Source: Chryseobacterium sp. HSC-36S06 (GTDB taxonomy: Bacteria; Bacteroidota; Bacteroidia; Flavobacteriales; Weeksellaceae). From it: DNA of 64,000 bases. Both the position numbers and the translations under genes were made by a program. The notes under the pieces were generated by a model. It was given only the letters and a program-made list of their open reading frames with translations. It made no database searches and was not told the DNA's origin. Location: NCBI RefSeq assembly GCF_024171485.1, contig NZ_JALJZX010000002.1, positions 930,001 to 994,000 on the forward strand, given 5' to 3'. Below, piece after piece: positions 1-9,063 of the stretch; the first letter of the stretch is position 1, and the number at the start of each line of letters is the position of its first letter.

Positions 1-1649
1 GCGGTCCATCCGGCACCGGGATCGGTAAATTCACCTCTGTTCAGACCATAGAAGATCAGCGTTTCGTTGTCAGGCGCATATTTGTAGTACAGTGTGGAAG
101 GTACGTTCTCATACCGTCCGGTTCTGTTTTTCAGTTCGGTAAGCCTTGCTTTTGCGTCCGCCATATTTGCTCCTAAAAGGTTCCATCGGATCAAAGCCTG
201 CTTACGCTCCATTTCACCGGTGAATTCAAACTTATGTTCATCTACGATCGCATTGAACATGGCCTGTTTTGAGGTAAGTGCATTCACATAATTTTCAACT
301 TTTACAGGTCGGTCCGCCGCGGCAAACGCCCTGTTTCTTATTAATTTCAGGTAAGGTGCTGCTGCTGCAGGCCCTTCCACTTCGTTAGCCGCTTCTGCAG
401 CCATCAACAAGATTTCTGCATAGCGCATGTAAATTTTGTTTACCCCGTCGTCATTTGTTGACGTTACCAATCTGTTCATCCATTCGAAACGGTACTTGCC
501 GAAATACCATCTGTTGAAAGCGCCAACTTCCTGCTTCGCTCTTCCGGCCACTGCGTTGCCCCATTTATAAGGCACACAGGTTACATTTCTCCTGGTATCT
601 GAAAGATCGAAATCGTAGAATACACTCGGCAGCGGGCCGCCCTGTCCACCTCTGTTGCTTCCCATCTGCTGATACTGGTCGTTGGTTGCGTGATTTACCG
701 CGAAAGTAAACAGTACACGGCCTCTTCCCGCAGCGAATGGAATTTCCCAGAGGGATTCATTTCCTGCCGTCAGAATTTCCTGATTGTATTTTTTCCAGAA
801 TCCTTCAAACGTAGGCTCCAGTTTAGCAGTTCCGCTGTTGATGATGTCGCGGCACTCCTTTAAAGCAAGGGGATACATTTTCGCCACGGATAATTCCGGA
901 TCGTTACTTCTCCGGATTCCGTCAGGATACTGAGAATACCCCGAAGCAGCAAGCGCTACTCTCGCTTTCAGTCCTTTTACAAATGCTTTATTGATTCTTT
1001 CGACACTGCTGGTTGCCGCGCTTCCATTAGGCCACGGGACCAACGTTTCAGCTTCTGCGAGATCAGCTAAAAGCTGCTTGTAGATAACATCGCGGCTGGA
1101 TTTAGGAACATACACTGTTTCGGTATTGATTGGCTCAAATCTCGCGGGAACATCTCCCCAACCTTTGACAAGATCGCTATAATATATTGCCCGCAACGTA
1201 AGCGCCTCCCCAAGTAGATAACCTAAGTCGGAACCCGGGGTAGGATTACCGTAAGTCCTTAAACCTCTGATACAGAGATTTGCTCTCTCGATGCCCGAAT
1301 ACATCATTGCCCATACGTTGTTGGTGGTATTCATCTGGCTGTTGTTCGGTTTAGCATCATATACCACAAGGTCGGCATTATCATTCGAGGTCGATTCGGA
1401 TGAATTGAGCCATTCGGTATCGGTATTCATTCCGTAAAACGGAATCCACCGGCCTCTGTAGGAATTTGTTTCAGCCATCGGAACTTTGATTCCGTCCACG
1501 GCACCCTTGGCAAGATCCGGGTTCGAAAATATAGTTGCTTCTGAGTAAGATGACGGCGCTTCAACCGTGAGCAGCTCCTCGCCAAGCTGTTTGCAGGAAA
1601 GCACAGCAAACGACATCAGCACAAGCGAAATTTTTATTGAAATTTTCAT
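1..1649 (-). CDS. SusD/RagB-family outer-membrane lipoprotein (3' end off window)
   Basis: This is the surface glycan-binding partner of the TonB-dependent transporter encoded just upstream; in SusCD systems it acts as a lid on the barrel. The protein starts at 1649 with a lipoprotein signal whose lipobox reads AVLSC (Cys19). The reading frame stays open for about 549 codons to the window edge, so the C-terminus is missing but nothing is broken. TPR-like helical SusD features can be read, for example RYAEILLMAAEAANEV, typical of the RagB/SusD fold. It lies 40 nt behind the SusC stop, in the same unit as the GH28 lipoprotein, so pectic oligosaccharides are the likely ligand. The ligand is inferred from context only. 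Confidence 0.93.
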   Translation of the reverse strand, partial: MKISIKISLVLMSFAVLSCKQLGEELLTVEAPSSYSEATIFSNPDLAKGAVDGIKVPMAETNSYRGRWIPFYGMNTDTEWLNSSESTSNDNADLVVYDAKPNNSQMNTTNNVWAMMYSGIERANLCIRGLRTYGNPTPGSDLGYLLGEALTLRAIYYSDLVKGWGDVPARFEPINTETVYVPKSSRDVIYKQLLADLAEAETLVPWPNGSAATSSVERINKAFVKGLKARVALAASGYSQYPDGIRRSNDPELSVAKMYPLALKECRDIINSGTAKLEPTFEGFWKKYNQEILTAGNESLWEIPFAAGRGRVLFTFAVNHATNDQYQQMGSNRGGQGGPLPSVFYDFDLSDTRRNVTCVPYKWGNAVAGRAKQEVGAFNRWYFGKYRFEWMNRLVTSTNDDGVNKIYMRYAEILLMAAEAANEVEGPAAAAPYLKLIRNRAFAAADRPVKVENYVNALTSKQAMFNAIVDEHKFEFTGEMERKQALIRWNLLGANMADAKARLTELKNRTGRYENVPSTLYYKYAPDNETLIFYGLNRGEFTDPGAGWT

Positions 1650-1689
1650 TTATTTAAAATTTAAAGGATGGTAAGTTAATCTTTGTCAT

Positions 1690-4677
1690 TTAAAAACTGA
1701 GGTTAGCACCGAACACTACCTGGCGGCTGCGCGGAAATCCTGAGTAGTCCACACCTGGGGTTTGCGGCGTCTGTCTTCTGGTTGAAACCTCCGGATCCTG
1801 CCCTGAATAGTTGGTGATTACAAAAACATTATATGCCGACGCATAGAATCTCATCTTGGTTAATTTCAGGCTTTTTACAAAGCTGTCGGGAAGGGAATAT
1901 CCTAATGACACCGTGTTCAGACGTAAAAACGAACCGTCTTCTACTGCCCAGTCGCTGAATACGTAGCGTGGCATGTATGGAGACCATAAACTTGTTCCTG
2001 CATTTAAAGCAGCTAACATATCCGGATCGGTTACGAGGTTACCCGCAGCATCCATATTGGTCCAGCGCACCCCGTCGGCCATCACCGTACCAAGGTTTCT
2101 GTACTGTCCTCTTGGAGATGACTGAGGCGATGTACTGAATTCAATTTTGTTGGCGTTATAAATATCATTCCCAACACTCCAGTTGAAAGCGGCAGAGAGG
2201 TCAAAATTCTTTACTGAAGCATTTAAGGTAAACCCGCCGGTGTGTTTAGGATTGGCATCTCCGATAATTGTTCGGTCGGATGCGTCTACTATACCGTCGC
2301 CATTGATGTCTTTCAACTTCATTGAGCCTGGTTTTACAGCTCCAACAACTCCAGACGCATTAGCAATTCCCGCTTTCAGAACCGGAGCTCCGTTCACGTA
2401 GTTAAAATCTGCTACTTCGTACCGTCCATCATTTTGGTAACCATACATTACACCCAATGGCACACCAACCCGAACTAGATAGTCTGCTCCCACCGCTGAT
2501 GCAAAGTTGGAGGAAACTCCGTACTCTTCCATTCCGCTACCCAGTGCATTGATTTTATTTTTATTAAAGGAGATATTAAATCCTAAGCTTAAGGAATAAT
2601 CATCTTTTTTAATAGCGTTTATATTAATGGAGGTTTCAATTCCGCGGTTTTGGGTTTCTCCCATATTTCTCCACTGCCCGTCGTAACCCGTGCCCGGCGT
2701 TGGGAAAGGAATAAGGAGATCTTTGGTGATATTTTTATACACATCGATGGTTCCGTTCACCCGGCCGGCAAATAATTCGTAATCGAGACCGGCATTCTGC
2801 GAAATTGTGGTTTCCCACTTCAGATCGGGGTTTGCGAGGATTTTACCAGCGGCCCAGTAGCTACCTACATTATTGATCCAGTTATTGCTTAGGGAGTTAA
2901 AGAGCTGTACCGTCTGACCTACGGGAATGGTGTTGTTCCCGGCCTGTCCATAACTTGCTCTCAGTTTTAACAGTTTCAGCCATGACACATCATTCAGGAA
3001 ATTTTCTTCATTCATCTTCCAGCCCACTGCTACTGATGGGAAATATCCCCAGATATTGTCACCGAGGAATTTACTGGAGCCATCCGCACGGAATGTAGCG
3101 GTCAGAAGATATTTGTTGAGAAAGTCATAATTTAAACGTCCGAAGAAGGAAAGCATTCTATCATCAGGATTAAAATTATTGTCAATAGTGAAAAAGTCTG
3201 CTTCACTTGTCATATGCACGGTATCGTCAAAGGTGAAAGACTTGGGGAATCCGAAATTTGTCGTGGAAAACACATTGGAAACGAAATTATTATACTCCTG
3301 CCCCACCATCAGCTTGAGAGAATGGTTATCATTTAAGATACTTTTGAAGTCATAATTCAAAGTGTTTGCAATGCGGAAACTTTGGTTTTCGGTATTTGCG
3401 AAAATCATCGCCGGCTGGCCCTGAAGAAGTGCGGGTGCATTGTTTTTAGCATAATAGGTTGACCGTCCGTAAAAACGATAGTCCTGCAGTCGCGAAAAAT
3501 CCATCCCGACGTTTGACTGGAATTTTAAATTTTTAATAATCGTCCAGCCCACTCCTCCCTGGATGGTATAATTTTTCCGGTTTTGCTTCCGGTCATTATC
3601 CGCCACCGCAACATAGGGGTTCACGAGGTAACCTGCTTCGGCTTCGTCGGTATCATCGGTCGTAAGCGCCGGGATTGCAATGGGCGAATAGCCTACACTG
3701 TGGCGAAGGCGGCCGTCAGTATTAGAAAATTCTTTCTGTTCGTTCGCTCCACTTCCTTTAACATCGGTGTTAGAGTACCTGAAAGTAACCGAAATATCTA
3801 CGTTATCCTTTGGTTTGTTTTTAAGGTTTACCGTCACATTATCGCGGTTATAACCTGATCCCAGCATAATACCGTCGTCTTTAAAATTCGCTAAATTGAT
3901 GTTAAAACTGGTTTTGTCATTTCCGCCCCTTACACCAAAGTCGTTGCTGTGTATGACACCGGTGTTGCCGTAAATCCTGTCCTGCCAGTCGAGCGCTTCG
4001 TAAGATCTGTACTGATCGATCTGACTGAATGGAAGAAAATATTTATTATAAGAAGGAATATCGTTTAAAAGCAGTGCATTTTCGTACTGCCATTTTGCAT
4101 AATCATACGGTGTAAGAACATCAATCTTTTTTGCAAGCCATTTATATCCTGTATAAGAGTTGAAAGTACCGGTCACTTTACCGCTTTTCGCCCCTTTTGT
4201 GGTGATAAGAACTACACCATACGCTCCACGCGAACCGTAGATCGCGGTAGATGAAGCATCTTTAAGAACGGTAATACTTTCGATGTCGGAAGGGGTTACT
4301 TCGCTCATCCCCAGCACCGGGAAACCATCCACAATGATCAGCGGCGAGCTGTCCTGAGTAATGGATCCTCCACCACGAACCTTTAAATTAATTTCAGCAT
4401 CCGGGGAGCCTTCGGTCGTTGTAATCTGTACCCCCGCAATTTTACCTGTAAGTGCTTCTGCAATGTTGGAAACGGGAATCTGCTTGAGGGTGTTGCCGCT
4501 TACTGTAGCGACAGAACCCGTTAAATCGCTTTTTTTAGCGGTACCATACCCGATCATGACGACCTCTTCGATCTTACTTTCTTTGAGAACGGTATCCTTC
4601 ACGCTCTGCGCATTCATGTTGATTCCAAGAAAAAACACCGCTGCAATGCAGGTTACTGTTATTGTATTTCTCTTCAT
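1690..4677 (-). CDS. SusC/RagA-family TonB-dependent outer-membrane transporter
   Basis: This 995-aa protein should import oligogalacturonides across the outer membrane using TonB energy. A signal peptide ending in NAQ (residue 24) is followed almost at once by a TonB-box-like stretch (IEEVVMIGYG) and the SusC plug domain, with VRGGGS, IIVDGFPV and the SusC signature DASSTAIYGSRGAYGVVLIT. The rest is a beta-barrel ending in GANLSF with a terminal Phe. The N-terminal carboxypeptidase-regulatory-like domain found in many SusC proteins is absent. The gene is 10 nt downstream of the GH28 gene and 40 nt upstream of susD, so the three are probably co-transcribed. Substrate is inferred from the neighbours. 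Confidence 0.96.
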   Translation of the reverse strand: MKRNTITVTCIAAVFFLGINMNAQSVKDTVLKESKIEEVVMIGYGTAKKSDLTGSVATVSGNTLKQIPVSNIAEALTGKIAGVQITTTEGSPDAEINLKVRGGGSITQDSSPLIIVDGFPVLGMSEVTPSDIESITVLKDASSTAIYGSRGAYGVVLITTKGAKSGKVTGTFNSYTGYKWLAKKIDVLTPYDYAKWQYENALLLNDIPSYNKYFLPFSQIDQYRSYEALDWQDRIYGNTGVIHSNDFGVRGGNDKTSFNINLANFKDDGIMLGSGYNRDNVTVNLKNKPKDNVDISVTFRYSNTDVKGSGANEQKEFSNTDGRLRHSVGYSPIAIPALTTDDTDEAEAGYLVNPYVAVADNDRKQNRKNYTIQGGVGWTIIKNLKFQSNVGMDFSRLQDYRFYGRSTYYAKNNAPALLQGQPAMIFANTENQSFRIANTLNYDFKSILNDNHSLKLMVGQEYNNFVSNVFSTTNFGFPKSFTFDDTVHMTSEADFFTIDNNFNPDDRMLSFFGRLNYDFLNKYLLTATFRADGSSKFLGDNIWGYFPSVAVGWKMNEENFLNDVSWLKLLKLRASYGQAGNNTIPVGQTVQLFNSLSNNWINNVGSYWAAGKILANPDLKWETTISQNAGLDYELFAGRVNGTIDVYKNITKDLLIPFPTPGTGYDGQWRNMGETQNRGIETSININAIKKDDYSLSLGFNISFNKNKINALGSGMEEYGVSSNFASAVGADYLVRVGVPLGVMYGYQNDGRYEVADFNYVNGAPVLKAGIANASGVVGAVKPGSMKLKDINGDGIVDASDRTIIGDANPKHTGGFTLNASVKNFDLSAAFNWSVGNDIYNANKIEFSTSPQSSPRGQYRNLGTVMADGVRWTNMDAAGNLVTDPDMLAALNAGTSLWSPYMPRYVFSDWAVEDGSFLRLNTVSLGYSLPDSFVKSLKLTKMRFYASAYNVFVITNYSGQDPEVSTRRQTPQTPGVDYSGFPRSRQVVFGANLSF

Positions 4678-4687
4678 ATAGATAATT

Positions 4688-6163
4688 TTAGTTCGGAGAA
4701 TATTGTGTTGGTACTCCGTTGATTTTAGTGTTGATAAGCTTCAGGTTTTCCACAAATTTTACATTGAAATTTGCTTTCACTTTGTCTATGGTAACATTTT
4801 TAAAAGTGATGTTCTGAATTTTTGAGTTTTCGAGACCTTCTGCAAAAATTGCATATTTACCGCCATTCTTTACGGTTACGTCTTCGAGCAATATGTTTCG
4901 GATCTGCGGAATGGCGTTCCCGGTACGGTTCGAATAGTCTTTGTAATTCATCGTAATATGAAGAACCGCTTCTTTCACTTCGCCTACTGTGATGTTTTTA
5001 ACATAAAGCCCGTCCACTGTTCCGCCTCTTACGGAATTTGTTTTTAAGCGGATCGCTCGGTCCAGTTCCGGTGAATCCATGTGATTGTTATACACAAATA
5101 CATTTTTCACTCCTGCAGACATTTCACTTCCAATTACCACTCCGCCGTGCCCGTCGATCATTTTACAGTCTCTCACGATGACATTTTCGGTCATAATTCC
5201 CACTCTCCGGCCCTCTTCGTCTCTGCCCGCTTTTATGGCGATACAGTCGTCTCCCGTATTGAAGATGGAGTTTTTGATCAGTACATTCTGCGAATATTCA
5301 GGGTCGCAGCCGTCATTGTTGGGGCCGTGGCTCCTTATATTAACACCGTCTACGATGATATTCTTACTTTTAATAGGATGAAGAATCCAGAAAGGCGCAT
5401 TGATAATCGTTACCCCCTGGATCAGCACGTTCTCACATTCGAATGGTTCGATAAAGTTGGGGCGGAGATATTTTCCGTTTCCGAAAGTCCGTTGCGATAG
5501 CGGCACATTTTTATCTGCCATTTCCATTAAAGCCGGCAGGTTGTTGGGGTCCAGCTGACTTGGCATTCCCTTCTGCCAGCCATACTTGTCACTACCTTTC
5601 CATGTCCACCAGTTTTCGGTACTGGCCTGTCCGTTAAGGATTCCTTTTCCGGTAACTGCGATGTTCTTTTTATTTTTTGCGTAGATAAGGGGCGAATAGT
5701 TCATCAGTTCCATTCCCTCAAAAGAAGTATGAACCAGCGGATAGAAATCATCAGGATTTGTACTGAAAAGTATTTCGGCACCTTCCACGAGATGAAGGTT
5801 TACGTTATTTTCGAGATGAATAGGACCCGTGAGAAACTTCCCTGCAGGAACAATCACCCTTCCGCCGCCATCTTTGGAGCAGGCAAGAATCGCTTTTCTG
5901 ATGCTTTCCGTCGCGAGTGTTTTTCCATCTGCTACGGCACCATAATTTACAATGTTATAGGTTGCATTTCTAAATTCAGGTTCCTTGATTGATTTTTCAA
6001 GTTTGAGCATCCGTTCCATAGGAAACGAGTCCACCGCACCGGAATCCGATGCTGAGGAACCTGCAGAACTGCAACCGTTAAGAAAAATGACAGAACCAAA
6101 AGCCAGCAACAGCACTGATAACCGTGCGCGTACTGAGGTAAAGTAATGATGTGGGTAATTCAT
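4688..6163 (-). CDS. GH28 polygalacturonase, surface lipoprotein
   Basis: A 491-aa glycoside hydrolase of family 28, expected to cleave alpha-1,4-galacturonan in pectin. The signal has a lipobox LNGC (Cys31), so the enzyme is lipid-anchored. The parallel beta-helix carries the family's active-site set: NNDGCD at about residue 282 (NTDGxD motif), GDDCIAIKAGRD near 304, GHGG about 30 residues on, and RLK for the RxK motif. It is the first gene of a unit with susC and susD. Its promoter carries a perfect LacI-type palindrome, so induction by pectin breakdown products is likely. Endo versus exo action cannot be read from the sequence. Confidence 0.93.
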   Translation of the reverse strand: MNYPHHYFTSVRARLSVLLLAFGSVIFLNGCSSAGSSASDSGAVDSFPMERMLKLEKSIKEPEFRNATYNIVNYGAVADGKTLATESIRKAILACSKDGGGRVIVPAGKFLTGPIHLENNVNLHLVEGAEILFSTNPDDFYPLVHTSFEGMELMNYSPLIYAKNKKNIAVTGKGILNGQASTENWWTWKGSDKYGWQKGMPSQLDPNNLPALMEMADKNVPLSQRTFGNGKYLRPNFIEPFECENVLIQGVTIINAPFWILHPIKSKNIIVDGVNIRSHGPNNDGCDPEYSQNVLIKNSIFNTGDDCIAIKAGRDEEGRRVGIMTENVIVRDCKMIDGHGGVVIGSEMSAGVKNVFVYNNHMDSPELDRAIRLKTNSVRGGTVDGLYVKNITVGEVKEAVLHITMNYKDYSNRTGNAIPQIRNILLEDVTVKNGGKYAIFAEGLENSKIQNITFKNVTIDKVKANFNVKFVENLKLINTKINGVPTQYSPN

Positions 6164-6173
6164 AGTATATTAA

Positions 6174-6187
6174 TGTAATCGATTACA
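6174..6187. promoter_or_regulatory. LacI-type operator TGTAATCGATTACA (site 1)
   Basis: A perfect 14-bp palindrome lies between the divergent GH28 and lacI genes. It fits the LacI-family pattern TGnAAnCGnTTnCA with a central CG. It overlaps the 3' end of the minus-strand -7 element at 6186-6193, so a bound repressor would block the GH28-susC-susD unit. The same 14 bases recur at 17687-17700. That the adjacent regulator is the binder is inferred. Confidence 0.85.
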
Positions 6188-6219
6188 AATATATATAAAA
6201 TTATTAATACATTTACAAA
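6186..6219 (-). promoter_or_regulatory. Promoter of the GH28-susC-susD unit
   Basis: Read on the minus strand, TATATTTG (6193-6186) matches the Bacteroidetes -7 consensus TAnnTTTG exactly. A TTTG (6219-6216) lies 22 nt further upstream as a -33 element. The -7 element overlaps the operator palindrome by two bases. Confidence 0.7.
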
Positions 6220-6237
6220 TAAAATATCTTTTTTAAT

Positions 6238-6245
6238 TACATTTG
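6238..6245 (+). promoter_or_regulatory. Probable -7 element of lacI
   Basis: TACATTTG matches TAnnTTTG, about 90 nt before the lacI start codon. I see no clear -33 TTG at the expected distance, so this is tentative. Confidence 0.45.
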
Positions 6246-6337
6246 TGCAGCCGTTGTTAAAACCATCCTCAAGCCTTATCAGTTCTCGACCAGAGGAATT
6301 GCCTCATCCGATTACTGCAAAAATTTTTGATATATAA

Positions 6338-7369
6338 ATGAGTTCCATGAACAATAAAGTTACTATTTACGACATCGCCAAAGAACTGAATATCACCGCT
6401 GCAACAGTTTCCAGAGCGCTGAACGGAAATCCCAATATCAGCGAGAAAACAAGAAATAAAGTGCTTGCCAAGGCGAATGAAATGGATTACAAACAGAACA
6501 AACTTGCTCTGGCACTCAAAAGCGGTAAAAGTAACTACATAGGGGTAATTGTCCCGAGAATCAATACCAATTTTTTCGGCTCCGTGATCCGGGGTCTTGA
6601 AGAAGAACTCAATGCGAAAGGCTACAGCATCATCATCTGTCAGAGCCACAATGATGAAAAGCAGGAAGCAAAAAACATTGAAACGCTCATCGATTCCCAC
6701 GTAGACGCCATTTTCATATCTTCTTCCAGTAAAAGCTCCACAGCGCTGCAGAAAATTCTGGACAGTAAAATCCCGTTGATTTTCTTTGACAGACGCAAAA
6801 TCATGGACAATGTAAGCTCTGTAACCATTGACGATTATGCCGGTGGCTATCTTGCGACCAAGCATCTTATCGATACCGGTTGCAAAAAAATTGCACATAT
6901 TGTTTCCGGACCTATCGAACTTGAAATCTTCAGAGAGCGTCACAGAGGTTATCAGCAGGCGTTGGCTGATCATAATATCGATTACAGAAAAGAGTGGGTT
7001 TTAAAGACCAACAGTAGCATTGAAGAAGGGAAAAGAGCGGTTGACATCCTGTTCAGCCTGCCGGAAAAGCCCGACGCCATCTTTTCTGCCAGTGATTTTG
7101 TTGCATTGGGCGCCATACAGGAACTTCAGGCCAGGAATATTAAAGTCCCGGATGAGGTGTCTGTCATCGGGTTTGCGAACGAGCCTTTTACCGACTTCCT
7201 CGAACTTTCGATCACTACAGTGGACCAGTTTCCTTTGGAAATGGGTAAAACCGCAGCCAGAGTCTATCTGACGCAGGGAGGCAACGGTGAGGAAGACGGA
7301 AACATCCAGAGAAAAGTGGTGCTGGAACCGAAACTGATCCTTAGAAAATCAACGAAGAATATTCAATAA
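6338..7369 (+). CDS. LacI-family transcriptional regulator of the pectin locus
   Basis: A 343-aa LacI/GalR-family repressor. The N-terminus holds the LacI helix-turn-helix and hinge (TIYDIAKELNITAATVSRAL, then NISEKTRNKVL), followed by a periplasmic-binding-protein-like effector domain (NYIGVIVPRI, FFDRR, SASDFVALGAIQ). It is divergent from the GH28-susCD unit and convergent with the nine-gene uronate unit. Both of those units carry TGTAATCGATTACA at their promoters, so it most likely represses both. A sugar acid such as KDG or a uronate is the likely inducer, by analogy with other uronate regulators. The start could be Met1 or Met4; there is no strong Shine-Dalgarno to decide, which is normal in this phylum. 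Confidence 0.93.
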   Translation: MSSMNNKVTIYDIAKELNITAATVSRALNGNPNISEKTRNKVLAKANEMDYKQNKLALALKSGKSNYIGVIVPRINTNFFGSVIRGLEEELNAKGYSIIICQSHNDEKQEAKNIETLIDSHVDAIFISSSSKSSTALQKILDSKIPLIFFDRRKIMDNVSSVTIDDYAGGYLATKHLIDTGCKKIAHIVSGPIELEIFRERHRGYQQALADHNIDYRKEWVLKTNSSIEEGKRAVDILFSLPEKPDAIFSASDFVALGAIQELQARNIKVPDEVSVIGFANEPFTDFLELSITTVDQFPLEMGKTAARVYLTQGGNGEEDGNIQRKVVLEPKLILRKSTKNIQ

Positions 7370-7385
7370 GAACATCCTATAAAAC

Positions 7386-7419
7386 AAAATCCGTTTAAAT
7401 AACTTAAACGGATTTTTTT
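7386..7419. terminator. Bidirectional terminator between lacI and uxaA
   Basis: A 13-bp stem (AAAATCCGTTTAA with TTAAACGGATTTT, 5-nt loop) is followed by a T-run on the plus strand and by TTTTGTTTT on the minus strand. It can end both convergent transcripts. Confidence 0.88.
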
Positions 7420-7438
7420 ATGAAAAATATAACCTGAA

Positions 7439-9052
7439 TTATAGTGAAACTCCGCGTTTCCACGGAATGAAGACATCCTGTTTCAGCACATCGGCTTTGG
7501 TTTCTACCAATCCGCTTGCGAGATCGATGATATAATCTACGATTTCTTCCCCAACTTCCTGAATGGTTTTTTCTCCGGTAATGACCGTTCCGGCATTGAT
7601 ATCGATAATATCCGGCATTTTTTCAACCACGGCGGTGTTCGAAGCAATCTTCACCACCGGTGCAATGGGATTTCCCATCGGATTTCCTAAACCTGTTGTA
7701 AAGAGAACTACGGTTGCTCCCGCTCCGACTAGCCCAGTGGTGCATTCTGCGTCGTTTCCCGGGGTGTTTAAAAGATTCAGTCCCGGTTTTGAAATATATT
7801 CTCCGTAATCGAGAACATCAACAATTGGTGCGGTTCCGCCTTTTTTGGCAGCTCCTGCAGATTTCATAGCATCGGTAATCAGTCCGTCTTTGATATTTCC
7901 CGGTGACGGGTTCATATCAAAACCTGAACCTGCGTCCACCACCGATTTTTCAAAGGCTTTCATTAAACTTAGGAACTTATCTGCTTTTTCTGCATCAACA
8001 CATCGGTTCATGAGCTCCTGCTCTACTCCGCAAAGTTCAGGGAACTCCGCTAAAATTGTCTTTCCTCCTAAGGCTGCAAAAATATCTGAAACTACTCCCA
8101 GTGCAGGGTTTGCAGAAATTCCGGAAAATCCGTCGGAGCCGCCGCATTCTAAACCGATGCTGAGTTTGGAGAGCGGTGCAGGCTGTCTCTGGATTTGGTT
8201 GGCGCGTTTAATGGCTTCAAATGAATCTTTAATCACCATCTGGAACATCTTTTCGGTGGTCCCGATCTGCTGCTGTTCGTAAATCAGCACTTCCTTGTTG
8301 CTGTCCGGGCTCATTTCGCGCAGCGCATCACGGAAAATGTCGATCTGGAGATTCTGGCAGCCCAAACTCAATACGGTTGCTCCAGCAACGTTCGGATTGT
8401 TCACATATCCTGCCAGCAGTTTCGCAAGCAGTTCAGAATCCTGTCTGATACCGCCGCATCCGCCCTGATGATTGATGAATTTCACTTCAATATTATCCAG
8501 CAGATTGGCGTCCGGTTCCTTTTCAGCAACTTCCTCCACACTTTTTTCTTCAATCAGCGAACGCAAGAAGAGTTTATAGGACACCTCTTTTTTAGGAAGC
8601 AGTTCGTTTTCGAAAATTTCTTTGAGTTTCTCGATATTCTTGTTTTCACAGAACACCAGCGGAAAGAAGAGCCAGACATTTTTGGTCCCAACCTGTCCGT
8701 CAGCACGGTGATAGCCGTTGAAAGTCCGGTTTTTCCAGCGGTCAACGTCAGGCGGTGACCAAGGCAGTGTACCGTTTTTTCCGTGAACTTCCTCACTTTG
8801 GTGTTTTACGTTTTCGGTCGTGATTACCTCGCCGCGACGGATTGGGAGCGATGCCTTCCCTACCAGCACGCCATACATTGTAACGCTGTCGCCAGGCATC
8901 AAATCGTGCTCCGCCATTTTATGCTTAGCTTTCACATTGGTTTGCGCAGTAAAATCAGTTCCGTTGAATTTTACCGTTTCCCCTGCAAAAACATCAGCCA
9001 ATGCAACCAGGACATTATCGTTGGGGTTTACCTTGATGAGTTTGTTTTCCAT
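7439..9052 (-). CDS. uxaA: Altronate dehydratase
   Basis: Converts D-altronate to 2-keto-3-deoxygluconate and water in the galacturonate isomerase pathway. The 537-aa protein has both parts of the family: an N-terminal SAF domain (about residues 10-90, with KMAEHDLMPGDSVTMYG) and the large catalytic region beginning near residue 114 (GYHRADGQVGTKN). The C-terminal region has conserved Cys and Gly stretches such as GLECGGSDGFSG. It is the last gene of the nine-gene uronate unit, 11 nt behind uxaB and just before the shared terminator. The match to UxaA is clear along the whole length. Confidence 0.95.
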   Translation of the reverse strand: MENKLIKVNPNDNVLVALADVFAGETVKFNGTDFTAQTNVKAKHKMAEHDLMPGDSVTMYGVLVGKASLPIRRGEVITTENVKHQSEEVHGKNGTLPWSPPDVDRWKNRTFNGYHRADGQVGTKNVWLFFPLVFCENKNIEKLKEIFENELLPKKEVSYKLFLRSLIEEKSVEEVAEKEPDANLLDNIEVKFINHQGGCGGIRQDSELLAKLLAGYVNNPNVAGATVLSLGCQNLQIDIFRDALREMSPDSNKEVLIYEQQQIGTTEKMFQMVIKDSFEAIKRANQIQRQPAPLSKLSIGLECGGSDGFSGISANPALGVVSDIFAALGGKTILAEFPELCGVEQELMNRCVDAEKADKFLSLMKAFEKSVVDAGSGFDMNPSPGNIKDGLITDAMKSAGAAKKGGTAPIVDVLDYGEYISKPGLNLLNTPGNDAECTTGLVGAGATVVLFTTGLGNPMGNPIAPVVKIASNTAVVEKMPDIIDINAGTVITGEKTIQEVGEEIVDYIIDLASGLVETKADVLKQDVFIPWKRGVSL

Positions 9053-9063
9053 GATTTTAAATT

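Noticed and set aside
1427..1609. 60-aa reading frame on the minus strand
   Set aside because: It overlaps the SusD gene in another frame; the SusD frame is continuous and shows a lipoprotein signal and family motifs.
6269..6973. 234-aa minus-strand frame opposite lacI
   Set aside because: It is a shadow of the LacI coding frame; its translation has no recognisable motif and lacI is complete.
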